From positions 10,560,881 through 10,624,880 of the forward strand of contig NC_037646.1 in NCBI RefSeq assembly GCF_003254395.2: DNA of 64,000 bases, read 5' to 3'. Under the pieces are notes generated by a model. The model had not been told where the DNA came from. It did not search any database and worked only from the letters and a program-made list of their open reading frames with translations. A program made the translations under genes and the position numbers. Source of the stretch: Apis mellifera (taxonomy: Eukaryota; Arthropoda; Insecta; Hymenoptera; Apidae). Below are positions 50,116-59,865 of this stretch, in pieces (positions within the stretch are counted from its first letter, which is position 1; each line of letters begins with the position of its first letter).

Positions 50116-50815
50116 ATGTATAAATTTGGAATATTATTCCTGCATGGGTTCAAGCTAGGCCACGATGCAGCATATCGAAACATCAGGTTAGCTTTCGAAG
50201 AAGATTCTATGGACGAGAGGATCGTTCGATTTCAAAAATTCAGATCTGGAAATGGGAATCTTGAAAATGAGCCTCGAGGTGGACCGAAATCCATATTAAG
50301 ACAAATCGGAAGCCAAAGTGGAAGCTTTGAAATCCACCGAGCATTCAATAATAGTTTTCAGATATTTGAGCACAATGGATGGAAATGGTGCTCATCGCAT
50401 AAAACTCAAAACTCAAAACATTTTTGAACAGAATTAATCTGTGATGAGAAACGGATGTTGTACACGATCTGGACAATGATTGGATGAAAATGACAATGCT
50501 AATGAAAATCCTTGACAAATAGCAAAACCATCATTACGACTATCCTAGAAATTGCCAAGAAATTGATTAAGAAACAATCCGTGTTAGACGTAGACCTATT
50601 CTCCTGCATAGATCCATCTTACTCAGACGTTTCGATTATTACTTGCTTCTTCTTTTTGGTTTTAAAAAAATAAAATACTCGAGAAATTGTATTCGAAGAA
50701 TTTCTTCCCATTGAAGCCACAAAGTTTTATAAAAATGGAATATATCGATCGAAATATCTCGTTGAGAAAAGGTCATTAAAGCTAATGGCTCGTATTTTGA
50801 TCGAATAAAAATTAT
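50116..50815 (+). pseudogene. fossil mariner transposase, heavily decayed
   Basis: Four pieces of a mariner transposase remain in the right order. First is an N-terminal part (LHGFKLGHDAAYRNIRLAFE, then VRFQKFRSGNGNLENEPRGG) matching the mariner helix-turn-helix domain. Next is CDEKRMLYT near 50440, the first catalytic Asp motif. Then comes a degraded third-Asp region near 50610-50660, where PSYS..D..S..YYL can be read with deletions. Last is a C-terminal part FYKNGIYR near 50731 followed by a readable tail to about 50815. The central HDNA motif is lost or unrecognisable, and stops and frameshifts lie between the pieces. Clear terminal repeats were not found. It is much older than the 43.8 kb mariner and sits in the Ig-gene intron. 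Confidence 0.8.
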
Positions 50816-51009
50816 GGTTTCGAAGATATATCGTTTTTCTTCCGAGCAGGAAGGAAAAACGGCAATTTCATACGATCTGATAGTTACTCTTACGGGGGGA
50901 GGAAGAGCAAGAATAATATTTCGCGTAACAAGCCTGTGAATAATGATGCGCCGGTAAAAACATTCCAAGACTTCCTCTTTGTCGAGCAAAATTTAAAATC
51001 AGCCCGCGG

Positions 51010-51012
<3 letters not shown>

Positions 51013-51052
<40 letters not shown>
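51013..51052. repeat. (TA)n microsatellite
   Basis: About 20 TA dinucleotides in the intron, giving Tyr-Ile frames on both strands that are not genes. Confidence 0.96.
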
Positions 51053-51055
<3 letters not shown>

Positions 51056-52165
51056 GCATCGAGCAAAATAAAAACTGTACGACGCGTACATTCCCGTAGC
51101 GAAATAATTGAACGATAAACGAAGAGATTGCAGCTGACCTCTGGAGGTTGGCACAACTTTCTGGCTCGTTCAATCAGCATCCGGTGCAATGACTCTCGTA
51201 ATGATTTCCGCGAACCCCGCACGATATTTTCCCGTAGTAATGCAATCTTCTTGAGTTTTTCGGCTTGGCTCCAAGTCGTTACACGTACGTTATTCGATAG
51301 CTAGGTCCACCGGAAAATAGCATTTGGGGGGAGGAGGGGCATTCGTGCGACCGAGCAAACTCTTGCGGCTATACGCCGGAACGACGTCGTTGTTCTTAAA
51401 CCGGCGGTGGAGAGGGGAGAAAAAAAACCATGGCAGTAGATCGAGGGAGTGTCGTGTTTCGTGTATGGAACACAGGTATAAAAATGTATATAAAAAAAAA
51501 AAGAGGAAAACAACAACACAACAACAACAAGATAAAAGCTTAACGACTCGAGTTTCGAGAGAGAAGGAAAAGACAAATATATCCGTGGTTGGAAAGTTTT
51601 CGGTCGAACTTGCGCGATAAACTTTCCCAATATGTCGTTAGTTACGAAATGTCGTTCCTTCGAAATTCATTTCCGCTGGAAGAATGTTCGTTAACCGCCG
51701 TCGGTCAACGAAGGGAAGGGAAAAAAAAAGATTGTTCTCAGATTTGCCGAGAGAGTATCGATTACGAGCGTAAATTTTGAATCTTAACCTCAACTTCTCG
51801 CACTCGTTTCTTCTCGTTTCGCTTACTTCTAACGCAACAACGAGCAACAAACTCTGAAACGTTCAACGCGTGGAAACGTTTAACGTTTCTGTACTTTCTT
51901 CTCCTTTGATATTTCGCGAAACGCGAACACCAGCAAAGCAACGATTTATTATTAGTACGAAAGGAAGAAACGCTCGAGACAACTTTTTCGAGAAACTTTT
52001 CCCTCTCGTTATTGCTCGGCGTTATTGCACGGTTATGGCACGGACACAAACACGACGACGTACTTATATCGTTACGTTAATTTGCCACGCGCGAAGCGAG
52101 ACGAGAATCTTGTAGAACCAACCGAGACGCGTATTTCTCAAAGTAGTATTCTCCGATGTTTCCAG

Positions 52166-52308
52166 ATGGTGCTGTTCGCAGCGAGAAGCCGGCCAACGAG
52201 GAGAATAGAAATAACGTCGTTCCTTCGGTAGCTGTATCCGTCAAGGATGTCCTGGCGCAGTCCGGCGGCAACGCTATGCTGCCTTGTAGATTCTCCGGCC
52301 CCGGAATA
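52166..52308 (+). CDS. exon encoding linker and start of an immunoglobulin-type domain
   Basis: The exon is bounded by GATGTTTCCAG and ATA|GTGAGTAC. It is 143 bases: 2 bases complete codon 22 from the previous exon, then 47 codons (residues 23-69), ending in phase 0. Residues 23-42 are a hydrophilic linker; 43-69 read VAVSVKDVLAQSGGNAMLPC then RFSGPGI. The pattern of a beta-strand, QSGGNA and LPC (Cys 62) is the B-strand region of a V-type Ig domain with its first disulfide cysteine. The matching Trp and second Cys must be in the next exon, which was not found before 64000. Such N-terminal Ig domains after a signal peptide occur in insect cell-surface recognition proteins (for example sidestep- or beat-like families), but the family cannot be decided from 27 residues. 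Codon use is GC-richer than the surroundings, as expected for a real exon. Confidence 0.75.
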
Positions 52309-53482
52309 GTGAGTACACCGAACATATATGTACACAGACGAACGTATGTACGTTCTGTAAATGATGTATACAAGGGAGGCGGGGCTCGTGTGTACGAGTG
52401 GACTCCACCTCCCCCCCCCCCCCTCCTCCTCGCCCGTGTATGCAAAAGCTTCGAGCATCTGGGATTGTATACGGGTATTACGTGCGGGCCGATGAACACC
52501 AAGGAAGTGTGCGTATCGTGCCACAAGCGTGGCGTTTCATTGTTGGAATCGGGCGCATCGATAAACATCCAAGCAAGCCAGATTTCCACGCCACGATCCA
52601 TTATTGTGCTTTCGAGCGAACGTCGTACACGTTCCCCGAAATATAATAGAATACTCCTTCTTTCGCTTGTCGAGACTTCTACAATGCGGGGATTGCGAAC
52701 CTACTGACGAATCAACCTTTATCGACCCTTGTGCACCTTTCTCTAACCACTCGACTCTACAATCAACGCCAAACCGTTTCTCAACGCTTTCTACAATTTT
52801 CATTTGTTTTCTAGAATCGATCCTCCTAGGGCTATCTGTGCATATAAATTGATCGATCGTGAACGGTGATACTGATTGCGAAAGGTACAACGTTTTAAAA
52901 GAATAGAAGCATTGAGTTTATACATATAAACTTTTTGAACCGACATAGAGAGTTAAATCATTTCAAAACCTATTCCCTGATAAGAAACAAAAGAAAAGAA
53001 ACCATTCCTGGATACTTGGATACTCATCACGTAACGTCTCTTCCCCTGCAAGAAGGCTCTCCCAGGACTAGTAGTAATTTTCCCGTGGAGGAATCTCTCG
53101 AACGTATTTTCTCTCGTTCCTAATAGTAGACTGCGGCGCGTGAACCGTGGCGCCGAGTATCAAGCATCAATTATTTATCGGGAGCAATGCGCGTGCGCGT
53201 GTCTACGTCGAACGCGCTATTTTATATTCAAGCGCTGCACGGTGTCGACACGGTACGTTTCACCATCCGTAAACCCGATACACGCGTCCTTCTCCTCCTC
53301 CTTCTCCCCCATCCGTCTTTCTCTCGAGGTATACGCGCTCGTTAATAAATGATCGAGGTGCACCGTGTGCAAGCCTCAGGGCTGAGGTCACTCTCGCAAA
53401 AGGGCGGAAACTGGGAAAGCCAGTCCCGGTATTTCGTTCGTTCGTTCGTTCGTTCGTTCGTTCGTTCGCTCGTTCGTTCGTT

Positions 53483-53517
<35 letters not shown>

Positions 53518-56500
53518 AAAGGTGATCCCGTTGGTCGCGCAACGAGCAACGGCACGAAGAGAGGGCGGCCTTGACGAAAGAGAAGACGCGCGCGTCCAAG
53601 GAAAACACAACTCCCTCCCTCCTCCCTCCTCTCTCCCTCCCACCTAATTTCTCCATTTTAACGTTGCAAAGTGCGCCAAGAACCGCGCATTTCTCCCCCA
53701 CCACCGGCTCCTTGCTCGATCCACGCGTTATATACGCGATAGTTTGAACAGGTGCACAAAGGAGGGCGAGGGAAATTTGTATTTCCCGCGAGTTCACCTA
53801 CAATGAGAGCGTGATTAAGATTCATGCCGCATTATTCCACGGCATAGATGCACGTGGAATCGGCCTGTTACGAAGCAATTTACTTCCAAGGTACGAGGGG
53901 TACGACGCTTCATCAACTTTAAGGGGTCGTCGCGTGCGATTTTAAACGCTCCCGCTTCTCTGGGGGGGAAGAACGTATCGAAAGGGGAAGTTGTTGTCGC
54001 TTCCTCTGTACAGATCTCTTGATATTTTTTTTATTTTTTTTTTTTTTTTAAATTTATACACGATGCGTCGCGTCGATTTTTATTTTCGAATTTCCCCTCT
54101 GGAAACGAACGATTTAATCGTAAATCGTATTGGTAAATATTACGAGGGGGGAGGGGGATAAGGTAATTGGTTTGGAAAAAAGAAAAAAAAATTGTTACGC
54201 GATGAGGATAAATTTTTTTTTTTTTTTACCAACGAATACCGATTTCTATTTATTTCGTGATATATATATATGATATATAAGCGAATTGATAACTTATATA
54301 CGATATTTGATGATTCCGGTACATTGTGTATTTGTATTATCTCGTTCGATTCTTTTTTTTTTTTATTGCGTTGAATCAAACTTTACCGATGTTCACTAAA
54401 TCAATATGTAATAAAAATATTTCCGTTATTTTATCATTTTACACGAGTTTCGCTATGAAAGAAACGAAGGGAGGGTGGGAAATTTTTAAAATAATAAATT
54501 TTTCAAAAAAACAGTTATTTCGCATCAACGGAGAGATAAAAATAAATCGTTCCGCTCATATATATATATTTTTCACGATGGAAAAACCCGTTTATATTAT
54601 TCATTTTATTATTACACCGAGAGAGAGAAAAAAAAAAGTTAAAAAGCCAAAAAGCTCGAAATAGATTTTTCAATCCAGTTATTCCGATATATCAATCCGA
54701 TCCGAACAGAGTTAACGAAATTTGCTTGCGTATATATATATAATAATTTATCATTGAATCGGGGAAATTGAGTCGAAAAATTATCCGTCCAATAATTTAG
54801 AAAAAAAAAGAAAAACAGAGGAAATCCTCTCATCGATGTAAAATTTAATTTGCAAGAGAAATCGCGCGAAGAAATCGAATTTCCTTCATCTTTTTCTTTT
54901 TTAAGTCAACGTCACGACTAAGAGAGGTTCAGAGACAGTGATGGGCCGTTGCTATTTAAAAAGGGCGGACAGGATTGATTCTCCGTTGTCCTACCGCTGG
55001 CAACAGAGCAGCAGAAGGGGGCCCCGTAAAACTCAGCAACGATAAATTATCCCGAATACCGAACCAGGAGGAGATCGATACTCGCCTCTGCCAACTCTTT
55101 CTCCCTCCCCCGCTTTCCTTTTTTCCGATTCTCCGGGGCAGAAGCTTGCCACGTAAGAGCGACTTAACGATCGCAGAGGATGATCCATGAAGATAGATAA
55201 CGGATGGACAAGCGAAGAGAGGGGGGAAGAGAATTGGACGCAAGATTGACAAAGTGGCTGATTAAGCGGGAATAACGCGTTCAAGTATCGTGGCATCGCT
55301 AGGCCGAGAGAAATTACCTAAGAAAAATGATTTTTAAATTTGCCGCGTGACGGAGAATACCGTTTCTTCCATTCGCTCAAGCACGCGTGTGTCATTGTCA
55401 ACCGGTTAATTAAATGGAAAGGGAGAAGTTACGAGAAACAATAATATGTCCTGGTGAATAAGGATTGATAATAAGAAGCGAGAACAATGCCTCTGATGGA
55501 ACGAAAAGATTCCATTCTGCGCGTGTACATACACGCATTTAACGATTATTTATGAAAGCCTTCGTACAAGCGCTCGTTTCTTTCAATTCTCTCTGACATC
55601 TTTTTCTCGCGTCGAAATAATACCACTCACTTGAGGGAATTACTCTTGTTAATTGAAAAACTGATTGCAACGATCGTTTCTCAAATTTCACGTCAAAATG
55701 ATCCGTAGAACAATCGCTCTTAAAAAACAAACGAAACGATATAATAAAGTGTTTGACAATTGAACGTTTAGAGAACAATGGAAGCACGGAAATGGCGTGC
55801 GCGATTAACCGGGGCTCGATTCGTGCCTTCGAAGAACGCATCGATGTCGTTTTAATCGCGCCGCTGTCGAACGTTCTCGCCAATTTGAGAGTAGTAAGAG
55901 GCTCTCTTTTACAAACGAAAAAGGAAAGATCAATTAACGATTAACGATCGTATTTCACGTATTTACACCGAGACGGAGCAAATGATTGAAGGATACGTTA
56001 CATAAACTTCGTAGAGAGATCGGTCAAAGAGGAATATGATGTTATTTCTGGGGTAAGAAATATCGGGACGTTTGTTTCAAAATGTTCCAAGTCGAGTGGC
56101 AAGTACCTGGGTTGTAGTAACTTGGCAATGCGGGGAGGGGAAGGGGGAGAGAAGGGGAGGAGACACGCTCGCCTACAAAGAACACCTAGTATTGGGCAAA
56201 GATCGATTCGCGCTCGACTAGAATTTCAATTCGAACCGCCGAGAAATGTCTCGGATTGCGAGTATCGAGAGGATACGACAGAGGGAAGACCGAAAAATTC
56301 GATCGAACGTGCCGTGCAATAGCGCGGTTCCCGGGCTATGTACAATGATTACGATCAAGAAGACAAGTTGACACGATCGAGAAATAGGGTAAGTTGATTT
56401 TTCAACGGAATCACCGTCCAAAAATTTTTCTCGCATCTCGTATCGTGTTCCCCGATATTTTCCAACGAATATAGGAAATTTTCTACATTCTTCATTCCGA

Positions 56501-56520
56501 ATACATACTTTTCTTCTTCG
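52309..56520. other. probable intron, single-copy non-coding DNA
   Basis: This follows the Ig exon. I searched for a phase-0 acceptor followed by the rest of an Ig domain (Trp, then D.A.Y.C) and found none. Contents: a C14 run near 52411-52424, the TTCG and GA microsatellites, GC-rich segments at 53130-53950 and 54950-55300, poly-A/T runs at 54020-54230, and AACCGGTT at 55400-55407. Confidence 0.5.
53432..53515. repeat. (TTCG)n and (GA)n compound microsatellite
   Basis: About 13 TTCG units with one C-for-T change, joined directly to about 16 GA units. They create Asn-Glu-Arg-Thr and Leu-Ser repeat frames on the - strand, which are artefacts. Confidence 0.97.
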
Positions 56521-57295
56521 AACTGAGCGAACGATAAAAATGGCGGCAAATTCAAAAATTATTTTGCACGACGTCGATTTCTGTGAAACGAAAAATGCAC
56601 ATTGCTTCGAAGTACATTCTTTTCTTTTTCTCGAATTTTTAAGAATACGAAAATTTAAAGGAAAGATTGCTCGTGAGAGAATAATAAAGATGGCGGCAAA
56701 TTCAAAAATTACTTTGGACGATATCGGTTTCTGTGAAACGAAATATACATTCTTTTCTTTTTTTCAAATTTGTAAGATTACAAGAATTTAAACGAAACAT
56801 TGTTCGTGAAAGAATAATAAAAATGGCGGCAAATTCAAAAATTATTTTGGACGATGTCGATTTCTGTGAAACGAAAAATGCACATTCTTCGAAATACATT
56901 CTTTTCTTTTTCTCGAATTTTTAATAATACGAAAATTTAAAGGAAAAATTGCTCATGAGAGAGTAATAAAAATGGCGGCAAATTCAAAAATTATTTTGTA
57001 TATATCGGTGAAACGAAATGCACATTCTTTGAAATACATTCTTTTCTTTTTTTCAAATTTGTAAGAATACAAGAATTTAAACGAAAGATTGTTCGTTCGA
57101 CATAAACGAACGATAAAAATGGCGGCAAATTCAAAAATTATTTTGGACGATATCGATTTCTGTGAAACGAAATGCATTCTTCGAAATACATTCTTTTCTT
57201 TTTCTCGAATTAGTAAGAATAAGAATTTAAACGAAAGATTGCTCGTGAGAGAATAATAAAATGGCGACAAATTCAAAAATTGGTTGGACTATATG
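56521..57295. repeat. tandem array J, about 145 bp unit, 5-6 copies, each with an ATGGCGGC core
   Basis: ATGGCGGCAAATTCAAAAAT recurs at 56540, 56690, 56823, 56972 and 57119, with ATGGCGACAAATTCAAAAAT at 57261; spacings 150, 133, 149, 147 and 142. Each unit also has a GATTTCTGTGAAACGAAA segment, ACATTCTTTTCTTTTTCTCG and GAAAGATTGCTCGTGAGAG. The reverse complement of the core, GCCGCCATTTTTA, resembles the Pleiohomeotic/YY1 binding motif. Short MAANSK frames start in each unit, but unit lengths are not all multiples of three. Confidence 0.94.
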
Positions 57296-59865
57296 TTGAA
57301 TCGATTGAACTGTGAAACGAAATACAATACACGACGAGAAGTATTACGTTCAACTGCTACACCAAATATAAATTTCACGTATGTATGAATATTTGGAAAA
57401 TCAGTACACGTGCATTTAAGATCGAGAAAGAAAGAATCCCGTCGGGAGTCGGAAACTTCTCCAATTTTCTCGTCCGAACAGCCTGGAATGTCGCGGAAAG
57501 TTCATCTCGTCGAATATCGGACATCGCCTTCCTCCACAATTTTTCTTTCCCTCCACGCGCTAATCGAACAGCAATTTGCAAAGAACAATGATAGAAATCG
57601 ATCTATCAATTTTTCATCCAACGAGAGAAATTATTGCAACATTATCCGATAAACGTTGCAAGAAGTAAAAGTGTAAACTTTGCAATATATCAATTGATAC
57701 ATTTTGTCTTTTTTTTTCTTTTTTTTTTTTTTTTTTTGAATGACGATCGAAAATAATCAACAGGTGGCGAGCATACGAGAGAAAAAACTATATAAATTAT
57801 CGTTACGCAGAAACGGAATGACGAACGTAATAAATAACGCGTAAACTGATGAATATTAAAGCGTGAATATTATTTTATACAACAATCAAGACACTTAAGA
57901 ACGATGTTAGAAGAATGATGAACGAATCTTTACTTTACGCGACACGTGTTGAATCGAATAGATTGCACACCGAACAAGAAAGCTCGAAAATAATAACTAC
58001 TTATTATCGAAGCAGTCACAAATATCGTCGACATCTAACGAAATAATTTTCCTCGAAAAAAAAAACTCTCGAAGAGCAAATGTGCAGGCTTTCGAACATT
58101 CGAGCGTATAATTTTCAATCGAACGATACACGATATCGGTTCAGAAACAAGCGAGAGGGGTATTAAAACCTCGGGGAAAGAGATTTGAATAATTGGTGAG
58201 GAATTCATGAATTTAGCTCGATGATCGTTCAAAGTGCCGCCCGTAATTATCCTTAATGGGCGATAATATTAGGTTGACGCGCATATGGAACCATTTTTAG
58301 ACATTCTTATCGCGACGTTTACACGCGTATCGCGATCGAAACTCGCTATAAATTCCAACCTCCTCCTTCCTTCAATACTTTCGCAATAGCGATGAAGAAA
58401 ATCGGGGGCTACGGATTTCCCTTTTCCTTCTTTTCCTCTTCTCTTCTCTTCAATTATAATACGAGCTACCTGGATTCGACTTGGTTCCTGATTTTCGATC
58501 GAATCCACGATTTGAGAAGACAGAAGTAAATATTTGGATGAGGAACCACCACGTATACATATCTCGTTTGTCTTATTAACCCGCCCTCTACACACGCTTT
58601 AATAAACGGAGAATAATAACGGATGATTCCGAATGTATCGGTCTAATGCGCATAATTGTTTGCCTAGCAACAGCTCATTACCCAAATATACGATGGATGG
58701 ATCGACACACGTCACGCATCATTCCAACTGTTATGGATTTAACGGTAGCCTTTGGCTTTGTTTGAACGAAATTTCTCTTCGAGGGGGGGTTGTGTTGAAG
58801 ATAGATATTAAAAAAGAAGAGGAAGAAGAAAGGAAAAAATCTTATTACCAGTGAGAATTTATTTCCAAGGATGATACGGATACGAAAATTTACTCTCGAA
58901 AGGGAGGGGGGAAGAAAAATTTATGGAGCTAAATGGGCCCCATGGGTGGTATTACGAGTCAATCTTATTCCTTTCCCCTTTACGTATTTACGACGAAAAA
59001 ATTAGCTTTTAAAATTTTACCGCCAAGGGATTTTAATCGACGACAAATATTTTGCGATTGCGTATTTTAATAATTCTAACGTGTCTCTCTGCGAAGAAAG
59101 AATCCCTTCTCTCGACAAACTCTCGAGAATATTATTTTCACAGGAGAAGTAAATATCGTCTGAAGAAAGTAGTATTCCCGTGAATTGGATGAGAATAAAA
59201 TGAGGAATCGTGACGAGGAATCGTGTATCGTGGAGAACTACGAAAAAAGAAGGAAGGAAGGAAGGAAAGAAATAGGCGAGAAACGATTGCCATTACTTGC
59301 TCCAACCGATTCGAACACCGTGCCAGATGGTGGCAATATGGTGGCGCGTGACGCTACCGCCACCGATTTTCTCATAAACCGGTAAACTTTTGTACGAGTT
59401 TTTTTTTCGAGAGAGAGAGGAGAACAGATGCCGTTTCGTAAAGAGGAGGACGTCGTCGTGGAAAAAGTTCGTAGGTTAAAAGTCCATTAAAAACGAAGGA
59501 GAAGGAACGAAAAATTGCGAAAAAACGTTTTCGTAGCGGGACGCGTTGCCAAGACTTTTAATGAACAAAGGTGATGAAACGAACGACGCGAGCTCGAAAG
59601 TATCTCTCTCTCTCTAGCTCTCCTTTTTCTTTTCTTTTCTTTTCCATCGACGCGAGGGAGAACAACAAGTTCTCTTTCTTCTTTCTTTTCTTTCTTTCAG
59701 AGTTCGCTGTCATCTCGTTCCGTCAACTTCCCTCGAAGGAAATATAAACTCGATTCCGTCGTGTAGTTGCGATCGAAGTTGTGAAATTAACGTGTAAAAT
59801 CGTGGTGTACACGAGGAGCGCTATTTCCGCACTTGGTGTTCCCAGGCTCTTGTCTATTACAGAAG
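57296..59865. other. single-copy non-coding DNA
   Basis: No supported gene. A long T run lies near 57710-57737, GC-richer patches at 58180-58340 and 59280-59390, CT-rich stretches at 59600-59700, then a TATA-containing segment immediately before array K (listed separately). Confidence 0.5.
59738..59770 (+). promoter_or_regulatory. weak TATA-type promoter candidate
   Basis: GGAAATATAAACTCG (TATAAA near 59743) is followed about 25 bases later by GTGTAGTTGCGATCGAAG, which resembles an insect start-site sequence. The first ATG with good context (AGAAGATGG at 59866) opens a 25-codon frame ending at 59943, and a second ATG at 59876 opens 68 codons. Both frames lie in the first unit of array K, so they may not be coding. 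Low confidence. Confidence 0.2.

Larger units (their letters stand above)
45896..52165 (+). other. 6.27 kb phase-1 intron of the Ig-domain gene
   Basis: The intron runs from GTAAGTC to CCGATGTTTCCAG. It contains GAA repeats (46022-46047), a CA repeat (about 46320-46337), a GA repeat (about 47157-47173), a CCTT repeat (49191-49224), the mariner fossil at 50.1-50.8 kb and a TA microsatellite (51013-51052). No internal coding exon is recognised. The frames at 46559-47071 and 48295-48771 are without known domains. Confidence 0.6.

Noticed and set aside
52077..52601. 174- and 128-codon minus-strand frames overlapping the Ig exon
   Set aside because: They are shadows of the + strand exon and of the GC-rich donor-side sequence; no domain and no splice logic.
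53260..53797. 127- and 151-codon minus-strand frames with Asn-Glu-Arg-Thr repeats
   Set aside because: Direct product of the TTCG/GA compound microsatellite.
56540..56924. MAANSK... frames starting in each unit of array J
   Set aside because: Openness across units 1-2 results from a 150 bp unit length; the next spacing (133) shifts the frame, and the sequences have no known domain. More likely a DNA motif than a start codon.
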